From positions 558,001-622,000 of the forward strand of contig CAXXIH010000001.1 of the NCBI GenBank assembly GCA_963663365.2: a stretch of 64,000 bases of DNA, in the 5' to 3' direction. Source of the DNA: G963663365 sp963663365 (GTDB lineage: Bacteria > Hinthialibacterota > Hinthialibacteria > Hinthialibacterales > G963663365). This document shows positions 9,695-19,888 of the stretch, piece after piece. Under the pieces are notes generated by a model. It was not told the origin of the DNA and searched no databases. It saw nothing but the letters and a program-made list of their open reading frames with translations. Made by a program: the position numbers and the translations under genes. The first letter of the stretch is position 1, and every line of letters begins with the position of its first letter.

Positions 9695-11362
9695 ATGAAA
9701 CATAATCAATGTATTCAGCTATCCAAACAGCTACTTCCGCTGGCCCTGGTATGTGGGGTGGTGTTTATCTCTCCGCACTCGGTGTCGGCAGCGGATCGAA
9801 CGATTGAGAGCGGCAACTACATCATCGATATGAAAAAGATGTATAGAGAGGGAGATCGATCGAACGGAATAGAGGCCGGTGAGGCCTATTCGATCACAGC
9901 CACAGATCGTATTAAGCATACAAGCGTAACAGTCAAAGCGGAACCGCTTGTAGAACTTTTATTTGATGTTCAAGTGGTTGCCGAGTCTAAACTCTTATTG
10001 CGAACCTTTCGCAAACTTCATTATTTGAAAGAAATAAACTCACTATATGATCTAAGAACCGGAAAAAAAATGGGTGGTTGGCTTGGATTAGAATCTTCGT
10101 TATCGCCATCCGGCCGATATCTTGCCAATATCACAACTTACCCCAGGCTAGATCCCTCCCCATATTGCAGGAGTATTCTGCTGATTTGTGACTTTGAAAA
10201 GGACATTGCCGAATACACGCCGGGCTATGTTGAAAAACTTCCTCACTCGGAAACAATGTGCGGAGTCCCGGCGTTTCCGGAGCGAAATGCCTATGAACGA
10301 TCATACGACATTTTACTTGACGATGAGTATCTTATACAAACAGATCTTCTCTGGTCCAAAGATGAAAAGACACTCGTCTTCTTTGCCACAAATGTGAACG
10401 AGAGAGAGTTCTATCTTGTCCGAGTAGACATAGCGAACGGTGTCGACCATCCACAGATTGCCAAGAAGCGGATCGATGTAGATGCCTATATCGACTATAA
10501 TAAAGTACCTTCCGTTTTAGTTGAAGATATCAAAAAAAGGCTGCCATGCCTTTATAATGACCGTCTTTGGTGGAGTGGGGAAAATCGCGTGACGCTAAAA
10601 GCATATGAGCACACGTATTATTATAACGAGGAGATGGAATTCACGATCCCTGCATTGCCTGAGCAGTTGATCGCATCCATCCCGGAGGAGGCGACTCTTT
10701 CGATAACGGCTACTGAGCGGCAATTGATTCTATGGCCCACCCAAGAGGAAATTGAGAAACATGCAACCTGCCGCGACAGATCCGAAGAAATACCAAATGT
10801 CTATCGAAATAGTGATCGGAAATCCAAACCCATAAAGTACGGAGCACGAGACCCCCAGGCAGCTCTGCGTGATGCAGAGTGCTGGATTTTGAAAGTTGTC
10901 AAGCCGGAATGGATTGTGGAGGATTTAAATAACAGCCTGTCGCCGATTCAAGCCGAAGACGCATCGAAGTCAAGTATGCTCTGCCGATGGGAGATAGAAG
11001 GAAGCAAAATTCAAGTCACGCAGACTCTGTTTTCTATGTGGGTTGTTATTCAACCGGCAAAAGTAAAGGTTTCAAATTCTTCCGCAGAAGAATTTATTTC
11101 CTCAGTTTTGGATGAGTACTTAATTCACGGCGATGATATGACTTCTGTGGAATTAAAGCCTCTTGATATAACTTCAGAAAAGGATATCAGTCTATTCGTC
11201 ATGAATCGGGATGGTTCGAAAACATTTCCGCTTGGCGCCAGCGGGAATTGGTGGGGTAATTGGAAATTGGTTTACACCGATAAAGCCGCTGTTGCGATGC
11301 TTTTCCCGAAGATTGATAGAAATAGCATGGCAAGTTTCGGACCTGATACTCCATGGTTTTAA
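9695..11362 (+). CDS. Secreted protein of unknown function
   Basis: A 555-residue protein with a clear signal peptide (LLPLALVCGVVFISPHSVSA, cut before ADRT). The ATG at 9695 has AAGGGGA about 7 bases upstream and is preferred to an ATG at 9668. The middle has phrases like those of propeller-type WD/PD40 repeats: SLSPSGRYLANI and LLWSKDEKTLVFFATN followed by LVRVDI. No full repeat series can be counted, so a propeller is only a suggestion. I do not recognise a family. It stands alone, downstream of the repeat-rich region and convergent with the Gfo/Idh gene. Confidence 0.65.
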   Translation: MKHNQCIQLSKQLLPLALVCGVVFISPHSVSAADRTIESGNYIIDMKKMYREGDRSNGIEAGEAYSITATDRIKHTSVTVKAEPLVELLFDVQVVAESKLLLRTFRKLHYLKEINSLYDLRTGKKMGGWLGLESSLSPSGRYLANITTYPRLDPSPYCRSILLICDFEKDIAEYTPGYVEKLPHSETMCGVPAFPERNAYERSYDILLDDEYLIQTDLLWSKDEKTLVFFATNVNEREFYLVRVDIANGVDHPQIAKKRIDVDAYIDYNKVPSVLVEDIKKRLPCLYNDRLWWSGENRVTLKAYEHTYYYNEEMEFTIPALPEQLIASIPEEATLSITATERQLILWPTQEEIEKHATCRDRSEEIPNVYRNSDRKSKPIKYGARDPQAALRDAECWILKVVKPEWIVEDLNNSLSPIQAEDASKSSMLCRWEIEGSKIQVTQTLFSMWVVIQPAKVKVSNSSAEEFISSVLDEYLIHGDDMTSVELKPLDITSEKDISLFVMNRDGSKTFPLGASGNWWGNWKLVYTDKAAVAMLFPKIDRNSMASFGPDTPWF

Positions 11363-11393
11363 TTTGTCTGCAAAAGGCTACCCATCGCTGTCT

Positions 11394-12725
11394 CTACATA
11401 TTCTCCAGCAGCCACGGTTCCCGCATAGGCCGGGTGAGTAGCCGGTTCGCTGCATCGCTGTTTGTGAAACGTTCCTTCTCCGGGTCCCATTTCAATTTCT
11501 CTCCGGTCTGAATGGCGATATGACCCAGCTGGCAAAGAGAGGTTGTCCGGTGCCCGACTTCGGCATCTTCCAAGGTCGTGCCGCGTGTTCGTACGGCGTC
11601 GATAAAATCGTCTTTTTCACTTTTAAGCGGGAAATGGATTTCATTGGGGCCGATTTTCGAATCGAGAATGGATGCCGGCTCAGCGGTTAGTTCCCGTGAA
11701 TTGTAGTCAATGTCGATCCAGCCATCCTCGCCGTTAAAACGTACATGCGGACGCCCATCCATCTCATAGGTCAGCTTCACGCCATCGGCGTAGGTGTAAT
11801 GCACGCTGAAAGAAAGCAGAACGTTCCACAAACCTTCTGTCGGATAATCGCCGACTCCCTCCACTTCAACCGGGCCGGTTCGTTCCGTGTTATTTCCCCA
11901 TTGGGCGATGTCATTTAAATGCGCGCCCCAGTTGGTAATCATACCCTCGCAATAATCACGCACACGCATCCAACCCGGACGGCTGTACTCGTGGGGCGGA
12001 TGCACTCGTTTCAGTGTGTAGGGAGCCAGCGGGGCCGGGCCCAGCCACATTTCGTAATTGAGTTCTTTCGGCACCGGCATTTCCGGCTCTGGCGGTCCTG
12101 ATATATCGCCTTTGGGCACGCCTGAATGAATACTGGTGATTTTGCCGATTCGCCCATTGCGAACCAATTCGCAGGCTCGATGGAAAGCCGGTAGCGACCG
12201 GAATTCGCTGTCAGTACGGAATACCCGCTTATGCCTGCTGGCCAAATCGCTGAGGTATCTCCCTTCGGCAATGCTGAGTGTCAAAGGCTTTTCGCAACAA
12301 ACATCTTTACCCGCTCTCACCGCCGCAACCGCCATGGGGACATGCCAATGGTCCGGTGAAGAGATCATCACCGCATCGATATCGTCACGCGCCAAAAGAT
12401 CGCGAAAATCATCGTAGGCCGCGCAGCCTTTATAAGTCCCGGAGTTTTTTTGCTCTCCATAAAACGCTTCCACGGTCTGTTTCGCCCGTTCCAATCTCCA
12501 AGAATCGATATCGCAGACAGCCAAAACCTGGGTGTATGGAGATTCGAGGAACGGTTTCAAATTGGCGTACTTCGCCTGCCGTCCCATACCGATCATGCCA
12601 ATCCCGATTCGCTCATTGGCGGCCACGCAATTTCGGGAAAGAAGGATGCCGGGCAGCACCATGCCTGCCGTGCCTAAGGCCGAGTGATAGAGAAATCTTC
12701 TTCGAGAAAGCGTTTGGAGATTCAT
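11394..12725 (-). CDS. Tat-exported Gfo/Idh/MocA family oxidoreductase
   Basis: The N-terminus has the Tat motif LSRRRFLYHSALGTAG and AGGGGC about 6 bases before the ATG. The Rossmann fold starts IGIGMIGMGRQAKYANLKPF; the family motif EKP is intact (KDVCCEKPLTLS), giving the catalytic or NAD-positioning lysine. GMITNWGAHLNDIAQWG further on carries the conserved His/Asp-type substrate region. The family are NAD(P)-dependent dehydrogenases or glycosidases acting on sugars and inositols. Length (443) is normal for the Tat-type group. Compare the second Gfo/Idh protein at 50171-51304, where EKP is altered. Confidence 0.9.
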   Translation of the reverse strand: MNLQTLSRRRFLYHSALGTAGMVLPGILLSRNCVAANERIGIGMIGMGRQAKYANLKPFLESPYTQVLAVCDIDSWRLERAKQTVEAFYGEQKNSGTYKGCAAYDDFRDLLARDDIDAVMISSPDHWHVPMAVAAVRAGKDVCCEKPLTLSIAEGRYLSDLASRHKRVFRTDSEFRSLPAFHRACELVRNGRIGKITSIHSGVPKGDISGPPEPEMPVPKELNYEMWLGPAPLAPYTLKRVHPPHEYSRPGWMRVRDYCEGMITNWGAHLNDIAQWGNNTERTGPVEVEGVGDYPTEGLWNVLLSFSVHYTYADGVKLTYEMDGRPHVRFNGEDGWIDIDYNSRELTAEPASILDSKIGPNEIHFPLKSEKDDFIDAVRTRGTTLEDAEVGHRTTSLCQLGHIAIQTGEKLKWDPEKERFTNSDAANRLLTRPMREPWLLENM

Positions 12726-12936
12726 GAATTGCCCCTAAATGTGCCGATGTTTTCGATCATTCTGCCATTACGATACCGCACCGGCTGCCTGAAGCCAACC
12801 TGGCTGCGCTCCCTATTGTAAGGCGCCATTGCGCCGCTTAAAAAATGATTCTCACCGGGTCACCTCGAAGGAAATGGCTGCTATAGTTAAAGAACTCCGG
12901 ATTTGCACTCATGATCCACGATTAAGGATTACTCGA

Positions 12937-15579
12937 ATGACCTGCTCCAAACATATGAAATCCCAAAGACAAAATAAAAATGTAAGTTCGCCCGCTATGC
13001 AGGCTTTATTTTTGGCCTTGCTATTGACGGCCTTTATTTGGCCCGCCCAGGGCGATGTACCCATCCATCGCGATGAACCCTCGGGAACCTATTTGGGGAA
13101 TTGGTTGTTGTGTGGTCCTTTCCCGCTGCAAGAAGTGGATGAAGAGAAAATGGATACGGTCCATTTGCCGGGATTTGAGACGGATTTCCTAAAAGAACAT
13201 GGCGGCGAGACAGCTCCTCAAGTGAAAGAAGGGCAGGTGGAGAAATTTGAGGGGGGCTCGGCAACCTGGATTTTCCATTCTCAAAACGATCCTGAAATTG
13301 ACTTGGATGATGTGATCTCGGATGCCTATCCGGTTTGTGCCTATGCGTATTGTGAGGTTGAAGCACCCGAAGCGCGGGCCGCTGTTTTGGCCCTTGGCAC
13401 CAATGACGGCGGACGCGTTTGGCTCAATGGAGAGCGTATTTGGGATCATACCAAATCGCGGTCGCTCCAAGCCGATTCGGATGTTGTCCCGGTTGTATTG
13501 CGCAAAGGAAGCAATCAGCTGTTGCTTAAGATTGAGGAACGGGGAGGTTCTTGGGGATTCAGCTGCCGTTTGCTGGCGCTCGATAGTCCGGACTTGGATA
13601 TGGATCGGCTGAATCTTTTTGAGATTGTGCATGATCAAGCCGGGCAGCCGACGGTGCACGCGTTCTCCACACGTGAACAATTCCAAACCCTGATCCCCAA
13701 AGCATTCTTGAAAGTATTATTAGCTGAAGAGCCCGATGTGCTGGCCTGGTCGAGCGATTGGGATGGCGGAATGGATTTGCCGATTGGAGTCGATGCGAAA
13801 GACTACGGTGAATATATCCTTGATGCACAATTAACCTTTGTGGATGGCCACACACACGCATATCGTGTTCCATTCCATGCCGGTGTGAAAATCGAACATA
13901 CTCTTTTTGAAAAAGGCGAGACGGATTACGTCATTGTCATTGGAAGCGACGCTTCCGAGTCGGAACGTTGGGCCGCATCAGAACTCCAACATTGGCTAAA
14001 AGCCGTAAGCGGCGCGGATTTTGGCATTATCGACGATGCCGAACCTCCCTCCAAACACGAAATCGTAGTCGGCTATAACCGGCATTTACAGACCTTGCTT
14101 GGCTCTGAGCTTAAACCGCCTTCCGATGATGATGAGTCTTTCAGTTATAGGAATGCCGGTTCGAATATCTTAATTTGGGGCGGGCGCAACCGGGGCACCA
14201 TGTATGGCGTTATCGATTTTCTTGAAGAGGAGATGGGATGCCGCTGGTACACCCCACGCGTTACCGTCACTCCGCAAAAAGATTTTTACCGTTTTTACTT
14301 TTTGCGCCATAAGGAATCGCCCGGTCTCCAGGTTCGAAACGTGTTCTATTTTGAAGCGTTTGACCCACAGTGGGCGGCGCGTAATCGGTCCAATGGCTTG
14401 CTGACATTTGGCAAAGTCCGGGATCAGGTTGGAGGCGTCGAGTCCTACTGGGCGGTGCATACATTCTATCGTTTTGTTCCGCCTAAGGAGTTTTTCAAAG
14501 ATCATCCCGAGTATTTCAGCCTTATTAATGGGAAGCGCGTAGCCGAAGAAGCCCAACTTTGCCTTACCAATCCCAATGTCAAACGTATCATCAAGGAACG
14601 TGTGTTGGCCTTCATGCGCAAGCATCCCGAACACCGCATTTATTCCGTATCGCAAAATGACGGGTATGGTCCCTGTCAATGTGCCAATTGCCAGGCACTG
14701 GTTGAAAAAGAGGGTAGTGAGTCGGCTCCGATCCTGACTGTTGTTAATGAAGTGGCCGAGGCCGCTGAGAAGGAATTCCCCGATAAGTATATCGGCACGC
14801 TTGCCTACGTTTACTCGCAAAAACCGCCAAAGACCATTCGGCCCCGCCAAAATGTCGTAATACGTCTATGTAGTTTTGACTGTTGCTGGGGGCACGACTT
14901 TGAAAGTTGCCCGCTGAATGCGCCTTTCCTAAATGATATCGAACAGTGGTCAAAGATCGCGCCTCATCTCTATATTTGGGATTATGTTGTGGAATTCTCT
15001 CACTACATCATGCCTTTTCCGAATTGTATGGCCCTGCAACACAAGATTCAGTGTTTCCGCGATCACAAGGCTATCGGTGTGATGCCCCAGGCTGCTTATC
15101 AAAGCCGCGGCGGAGCGTTCGCCGAATTGAAAATGAATTTGCTGGCGCGGCTGTTGTGGAATCCGGACTGTGATGTCGATGCTGTCATCGATGATTTTAT
15201 GTATGGTTATTATGGCCGTAGCGGGCAATATGTCCGCGACTATTTCGATATGATGCATGAGCGTGTAACTCCGGAGGTGCACCTCCATCACTTCAATCCA
15301 TCTGCGCCGTTTTTTACCGATGAGTTAATACGAAAAGCCGATGCCATCTTTCACCGTGCCGAAGCCGTAGCCGACAATGAAGAAATTCGTCAACGTGTGG
15401 AGATGGCCAGGTTGCCGATTCTTTATGTAAAGTGCAAACGGAATCCTGTGGCTTCCAAACAAGATGGAACCTACAAATTGTTCTGTGATATTGTCGAAAG
15501 GGAAGGAATTACGCACTATTCGGAGCACGGCGCGCCGGACCGTAAAGAGTTTCATGACAGCATCGAAGCCGCCGAATAG
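12937..15579 (+). CDS. Large secreted DUF4838-domain protein (alpha-glucuronidase-like)
   Basis: An N-terminal hydrophobic segment (ALFLALLLTAFIWPAQG) marks export. The ATG at 12937 has AAGGA 9 bases upstream and is preferred to the longer frame from 12829. An N-terminal beta domain includes NWLLCGPFPLQ and ALGTNDGGRVWLNG, as in galactose-binding-like modules attached to glycosidases. Next comes a GH67-N-like domain (IVIGSDASESERWAASELQ, then GRNRGTMYGVIDFLEE and CRWYTP). The C-terminal half has the DUF4838 pattern NDGYGPCQCANCQ, with a CxxC that may bind metal. Related proteins are putative alpha-glucuronidase-like glycosidases; activity here is unproven. The FG-GAP protein starts about 30 bases downstream, so they are probably an operon. 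Confidence 0.8.
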   Translation: MTCSKHMKSQRQNKNVSSPAMQALFLALLLTAFIWPAQGDVPIHRDEPSGTYLGNWLLCGPFPLQEVDEEKMDTVHLPGFETDFLKEHGGETAPQVKEGQVEKFEGGSATWIFHSQNDPEIDLDDVISDAYPVCAYAYCEVEAPEARAAVLALGTNDGGRVWLNGERIWDHTKSRSLQADSDVVPVVLRKGSNQLLLKIEERGGSWGFSCRLLALDSPDLDMDRLNLFEIVHDQAGQPTVHAFSTREQFQTLIPKAFLKVLLAEEPDVLAWSSDWDGGMDLPIGVDAKDYGEYILDAQLTFVDGHTHAYRVPFHAGVKIEHTLFEKGETDYVIVIGSDASESERWAASELQHWLKAVSGADFGIIDDAEPPSKHEIVVGYNRHLQTLLGSELKPPSDDDESFSYRNAGSNILIWGGRNRGTMYGVIDFLEEEMGCRWYTPRVTVTPQKDFYRFYFLRHKESPGLQVRNVFYFEAFDPQWAARNRSNGLLTFGKVRDQVGGVESYWAVHTFYRFVPPKEFFKDHPEYFSLINGKRVAEEAQLCLTNPNVKRIIKERVLAFMRKHPEHRIYSVSQNDGYGPCQCANCQALVEKEGSESAPILTVVNEVAEAAEKEFPDKYIGTLAYVYSQKPPKTIRPRQNVVIRLCSFDCCWGHDFESCPLNAPFLNDIEQWSKIAPHLYIWDYVVEFSHYIMPFPNCMALQHKIQCFRDHKAIGVMPQAAYQSRGGAFAELKMNLLARLLWNPDCDVDAVIDDFMYGYYGRSGQYVRDYFDMMHERVTPEVHLHHFNPSAPFFTDELIRKADAIFHRAEAVADNEEIRQRVEMARLPILYVKCKRNPVASKQDGTYKLFCDIVEREGITHYSEHGAPDRKEFHDSIEAAE

Positions 15580-15610
15580 AGGCTTGTTTAGAAATTGAGA
15601 AGAAAAATTA

Positions 15611-17050
15611 ATGAAGCGTCCTGCTCTTATAATTTGTGCCGTGGTTTTTTTGTCCTATTTTGAATGTGAATACACACAAGGCGAAGATGCAAAACCCTTG
15701 AAGCCACTGCGCACAATACATCTTGGAATTGAAAATGTAGGTACGACAGTGGCAGGCAGTCTGCATGGACGCCTTGTTTTTATCACACAAGGCTATGTCG
15801 TGCGTGATGGAGAACGCCACGCCGCCCTGGAGTGTGTTGATGCTAATGGAAATCTTGTGTGGCGGACTGTTGATCCGGAACCCGGAAATCATTGTGGCGA
15901 ATATATCCAGTGGTTCGACGTTCCTGAAATTGGCCAGCCTGCGGTCTTATGGACATTCTTTCCCAATCCCAAAGGTGGCGATGGCCTAAACAATCGCGGC
16001 GGACTTTTTTCTGCGCAAAATGGAGAAATCCTCCACCGCTTTGAAACCGGAAGCAACAATCCCTCATTTATTGCTGATCTTGATGGTGATGGGACAAACG
16101 AATTGATCTATTGCACTCAAAGATTCGTAAGCCGTTTTAACCTTCTTGAAAAGAAATTTGATTGGACCTGCCGCGATTCTGTTTTCTTCTGTTGGAGTCA
16201 TCCCACCGTCGCCGATCTGAATGGCGATAACACGCTCGATGTCATTTGGGGCAGTGAGTATAATCTGCCCGATGGCAAAACCTCATCGATGATAGCTGTA
16301 GATCATAAAGGAACGCTTCTTTGGCGTTCCGATGGACATGATGAGGATCTCGGTTCGACTCCGGTTTTTGTCGCTGATGTTGATGGAGATGGCAAGAAAG
16401 AACTGGTTAAGAACGGATTGGACCTGTGCGGCAAGAACCACCTCGAAACGAATCATCTCTTTGTTTTTGATTTTGCGGGAAAATTGATTCGCCGAATTCC
16501 GTCCATGATGTACTCAACAGGACTGGCCGACCTCGATCATGATGGCCATATCGAAGCCTTTGGTGTCGTTTCGCGTCGTGATGGCGGAGCCGCCGCCCGG
16601 TCGTTGAACCAGCTTCGTTGTGTCGATTTGGCGACTGGTGAATGTAAGTGGGTGGTAAATGTGTCCCGTATTGGTCTCCCGGCCTCCAATGCTTTGGCGG
16701 CGGATGTCGATGGTGATGGAGTCTTGGAGGCGATTCTGGCCGATGGCAATCCTGTATTTTACGGTAGGATAAAAGATGAGGATTGGGGAGCGGTCTATCT
16801 GGTGCGTTCCGATGGACAACTCCTGCAAACCCTTGATTTTAAGGGCTGGCCGAGACGGTTGTCGATGTTTGATGTCAATCATGATGGCTCGAATGAGCTC
16901 ATTGTGCAGGTCGATGGACGTCCTGCTTCGCTCCATATTTTCACAACCGATGCCCCCGCAACAGAGGATGATTGGCCCCTCCCATTTGGTGGTATCCGGA
17001 ACTGGGGATATGAGCATTGCGATTCCGCCGGACAACCGGACTCAAATTGA
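15611..17050 (+). CDS. Secreted FG-GAP/VCBS-repeat beta-propeller protein
   Basis: A signal peptide (ALIICAVVFLSYFECEYTQG) is followed by at least six calcium-loop repeats of the type D-x-D-x-D-G: DLDGDGTNELIY, DLNGDNTLDVIW, DVDGDGKKELVK, DLDHDGHIEAFG, DVDGDGVLEAIL and DVNHDGSNELIV. This is the seven-bladed integrin-alpha-like propeller of the FG-GAP/VCBS class, usually extracellular and Ca2+-binding; it may bind or process polysaccharide. It has GAGAAG about 8 bases before the ATG and lies 31 bases behind the DUF4838 gene, so the two probably act together. Confidence 0.85.
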   Translation: MKRPALIICAVVFLSYFECEYTQGEDAKPLKPLRTIHLGIENVGTTVAGSLHGRLVFITQGYVVRDGERHAALECVDANGNLVWRTVDPEPGNHCGEYIQWFDVPEIGQPAVLWTFFPNPKGGDGLNNRGGLFSAQNGEILHRFETGSNNPSFIADLDGDGTNELIYCTQRFVSRFNLLEKKFDWTCRDSVFFCWSHPTVADLNGDNTLDVIWGSEYNLPDGKTSSMIAVDHKGTLLWRSDGHDEDLGSTPVFVADVDGDGKKELVKNGLDLCGKNHLETNHLFVFDFAGKLIRRIPSMMYSTGLADLDHDGHIEAFGVVSRRDGGAAARSLNQLRCVDLATGECKWVVNVSRIGLPASNALAADVDGDGVLEAILADGNPVFYGRIKDEDWGAVYLVRSDGQLLQTLDFKGWPRRLSMFDVNHDGSNELIVQVDGRPASLHIFTTDAPATEDDWPLPFGGIRNWGYEHCDSAGQPDSN

Positions 17051-17189
17051 TTTGTATTTATGTACCGATAGAGGGTAAGATCGTTACGATTTGCTGTTTT
17101 AATTGATGTGAATGATTCGGGCTTCGGTCTGTTGTTTTTATTGTTTTATGTTTGGGATTTCTGAGCCGTTTTGAAATAGGGGGATTGTG

Positions 17190-18209
17190 ATGTTCTCGAT
17201 ACTTTTGGTGCCTTTGGTTGTGGCTATATTTCTTGCCGTTAATATGGGAGCAAGCGGGACTGCACCTTCTTTTTCTGCATCCTATGGAGCCAATTTGCTG
17301 CGCAGGGAATTGATTCCCGGGCTCTTTGGAACATGCGTTTTGCTCGGAGCGGTTATTGCCGGTAGCAAAGTCGTGAAGACGATTGGCCGCGATATTTTGC
17401 CTGCCGAGAATATGACCTTGGCGGTGGTCACGATAATCTTCTTGTCTTGCGCTATTTCATTATTCTTTGCGAATTATCTAAGAGTTCCGCAATCAACCAG
17501 CCAGAGCACTGTCTTTGCTCTTGTCGGTTGCGCTCTTTGTTTGGATGCTCTCAAAACGCCCCGATTGCTTCTGGAAATTATCCCGACGTGGCTGATACTC
17601 CCTTTCATCTGTTTTGCAATTACCTATGCACTCGGACGATTTCTTTATAATCCACTGGCTTCCAAATTTGGAATGACATTCGACACAATACGCGATTTTC
17701 CAATTTGGCGGCTGATTACGATTCTTTGTTCTTGCTATGTCGCTTTTTCAATTGGCTCCAACAATGTGGCCAATGCCGCCGGGCCGATTGCATCGATGAT
17801 TATCAACGAATTGCAGCTCGGTGATGAAAGTGTGCATCCTGTTGTTTTGCTTGTGAGCACGCTTTTAATCGCTCCTTGGTTTGGTATCGGCAGTTCGTTT
17901 CTGGGTGGACGGGTTTTGGAGACAACCGGCAAGGGAATCATCGATCTGGGACCAATGAGTGCCACATTGATCGCATTTGTTACAGCGACACTGCTTCTTT
18001 GCGCCTCATTGACACGGGGCATCCCCACGTCTTTGGTACAACTCAACACAGCGGCCATTCTTGCAGTCGGTGTCCTCAAACAAGGGCCGCAAGAGATTTT
18101 TGTCAAATCCTCCACCATTCGTCTTTTTATAATATGGATTATCGCCCCGCTGATTTCATTTGGGCTCTCTGTTCTTCTTACAGCCATTTATGTGCAAATG
18201 GTCCCTTGA
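17190..18209 (+). CDS. PiT-family permease, CysP-like (sulfate or phosphate)
   Basis: A 340-residue membrane protein of the inorganic phosphate transporter (PiT) family with two internal halves. The second half has a canonical signature, FSIGSNNVANAAGP. The first half reads LAVNMGASGTAPSFSASYGA, which resembles Bacillus subtilis CysP, a PiT-family sulfate permease, more than the usual PiT form; the following GAVIAGSKVVKTI and QSTSQSTV also fit. The short length, without the large central loop of PitA, matches the CysP group. Sulfate is therefore a plausible substrate, and MsrA follows about 100 bases downstream. AGGGGG lies 7 bases before the ATG at 17190. Substrate is inferred, not shown. 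Confidence 0.8.
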   Translation: MFSILLVPLVVAIFLAVNMGASGTAPSFSASYGANLLRRELIPGLFGTCVLLGAVIAGSKVVKTIGRDILPAENMTLAVVTIIFLSCAISLFFANYLRVPQSTSQSTVFALVGCALCLDALKTPRLLLEIIPTWLILPFICFAITYALGRFLYNPLASKFGMTFDTIRDFPIWRLITILCSCYVAFSIGSNNVANAAGPIASMIINELQLGDESVHPVVLLVSTLLIAPWFGIGSSFLGGRVLETTGKGIIDLGPMSATLIAFVTATLLLCASLTRGIPTSLVQLNTAAILAVGVLKQGPQEIFVKSSTIRLFIIWIIAPLISFGLSVLLTAIYVQMVP

Positions 18210-18306
18210 TGCTTGCCTTTGCCGGGATGGCTTCAAACCTTGATGTCCTTTTTGTTAGGCTGAATCTGGGCGTTATAGTTTCAGCAAGCATGGGAAGGAC
18301 TTACAA

Positions 18307-18777
18307 ATGCAAAAGGCCACTTTCGGAGCAGGGTGTTTTTGGGGTGTTGAGGCTTCCTATCGAAAGGTACCGGGAGTTGTCTCGGCCGCCGTCGGCTATG
18401 AGGGTGGAGATTTCGAAAATCCCTCATATGAAGATGTTTGCACGGGGCGAACCGGTCACGCCGAGGTTGTTGAACTCGATTTCGATCCTGAAGTCGTGAC
18501 CTATAACCAGCTGCTCGATGTCTTTTGGAAAATGCATGATCCCACGACGTTGAATCGTCAAGGGCCGGATGTAGGTACACAGTACCGGTCCGTTATCTTC
18601 TACCATTCGCCGGAGCAAAAATCGGCAGCTGAGGCATCCAAAGAGAATCTTGAAAAAATGGGATGTTATAAGGGGAAGATCGTTACCGCGATTGAATCCG
18701 CACGGAAGTTTTATCGGGCTGAAGAATACCACCAACGGTATTTGGAGAAGCGTGGCCGGAATACTTGTGGTATCTGA
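18307..18777 (+). CDS. msrA: Peptide methionine-S-sulfoxide reductase MsrA
   Basis: The 156-residue protein has the MsrA active site GAGCFWGVEASYR at the N-terminus, with the catalytic Cys in GCFWG. GYEGGDFENPSYEDVCTGRTGHAE and DPTTLNRQGPDVGTQYRS are also family motifs (quoted in parts of the conserved blocks). A resolving Cys lies at the extreme C-terminus (RNTCGI). It reduces methionine-S-sulfoxide using thioredoxin and repairs oxidised proteins. GGAAGGA lies about 8 bases upstream of the ATG. There is no fused MsrB. Confidence 0.97.
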   Translation: MQKATFGAGCFWGVEASYRKVPGVVSAAVGYEGGDFENPSYEDVCTGRTGHAEVVELDFDPEVVTYNQLLDVFWKMHDPTTLNRQGPDVGTQYRSVIFYHSPEQKSAAEASKENLEKMGCYKGKIVTAIESARKFYRAEEYHQRYLEKRGRNTCGI

Positions 18778-18834
18778 CGCACGCTTCTCCGAGTATTCAT
18801 CGTTTTGTAATCATGGCCGCAAAGGCCCTGTGTA

Positions 18835-19854
18835 TTAGTTCAATGGTTTAATCCAGACATTCCGATATTTCACACGGTCGCCGTGGTCCTGCAGCATGAG
18901 TGGGCCCTCTGGCGCTTCTTTATCGCTCACGCCGCCGGGGCAGACATGTTCAAGAGTGAGCTTGTCGTGAATGACCGTTCCATTATGCACGACCGTGAGC
19001 TGTGCATTGCGAATCTTATTGCCGTTATTGTCAAAGCGAGGCGCATAATAGGTGATGTCGTATGTCTGCCATTCCAACGGGGGCAAACAGGCGTTGGTGA
19101 TCGGTACGGCAAACTGGTAGATGCCGCCGCAATGGTTATCGCGCGGTTCATCGGTAAAACTATCCAAAACTTGGGTTTCATAACGGCCTTGGACATAGAC
19201 GCCGCTGTTCCCCCGGCCCTGTCCGCTTGAAGATGGCATGTAGGGAGTCATGAATTCGATGTGGTATTCTGCATCGCCGAAGCTCTCTTTGGAGACAATC
19301 GAGCTGGATACGATATTCATCGAGCCATCCGACTGCAGAGCCCAACGTTGTTGATTGATCCAACTTTTCTGGAAGGTCTCGGCTTGCTTTTCTTTCGATA
19401 CGCCTTCGTTCTCCAATAACACGATCGCGCCTGCAGGGGGTTCTTTACCAAGTGTCGGTGGTTTGATCAGAACCCGTTTCATGGTGAATTCGGCCTGCTT
19501 GCTTTGTGACTTCAGAGTTCCTTTCATCTCGCCGTTTTTGGTATCAGCCTCAAACTGGAAGACGCCGCCCAAATCTGAACCAAGATCAACCTGCCCTGCA
19601 AAGTGGGTGTTGCCCTTTTCTGTTTTTCCGGGAACAGGCACTACTTTTTCATCTCCACCATTTGCGCTGATATAAATCAAAGCCAGATAATCTACTTGGC
19701 TTTTTCCGACGATTTGCGCCCGAATGCTATAGGACTTCCATTCGCTGTTTACGAAACGGCCCTGCCAATTACCCATGACCGGCTTTTCTTCTTCTGCACA
19801 TAAGGGCAGCGTTAGTGATAAACATAAGATCGATAAAAGTGGGATTCGTGACAT
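18835..19854 (-). CDS. Exported DUF1080 (3-keto-disaccharide hydrolase-type) protein
   Basis: The true start is the ATG at 19854, with a perfect AAGGAG upstream and a signal peptide (MSRIPLLSILCLSLTLPLCA); the same frame extends further upstream but without support. The C-terminal about 200 residues are the DUF1080 jelly roll: NSGVYVQGRYETQVLDSF, GGIYQFAVP, WQTYDITYYAPRFD and a closing GPLMLQDHGDRVKYRNVWI. Members of PF06439 act on or bind 3-keto sugars or other glycans. The N-terminal about 150 residues form a separate beta domain (GNWQGRFVNSEW). It lies 34 bases downstream of the alpha/beta hydrolase on the same strand, so the pair is likely an operon. Confidence 0.88.
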   Translation of the reverse strand: MSRIPLLSILCLSLTLPLCAEEEKPVMGNWQGRFVNSEWKSYSIRAQIVGKSQVDYLALIYISANGGDEKVVPVPGKTEKGNTHFAGQVDLGSDLGGVFQFEADTKNGEMKGTLKSQSKQAEFTMKRVLIKPPTLGKEPPAGAIVLLENEGVSKEKQAETFQKSWINQQRWALQSDGSMNIVSSSIVSKESFGDAEYHIEFMTPYMPSSSGQGRGNSGVYVQGRYETQVLDSFTDEPRDNHCGGIYQFAVPITNACLPPLEWQTYDITYYAPRFDNNGNKIRNAQLTVVHNGTVIHDKLTLEHVCPGGVSDKEAPEGPLMLQDHGDRVKYRNVWIKPLN

Positions 19855-19888
19855 ATTGTATCTCCTTACAGTCAGGACTCTGTAAACA

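Noticed and set aside
14170..14850. Open frame of 226 codons on the minus strand
   Set aside because: It lies antisense inside the DUF4838 gene, has no signal, motif or ribosome site, and the sense frame has clear domains.
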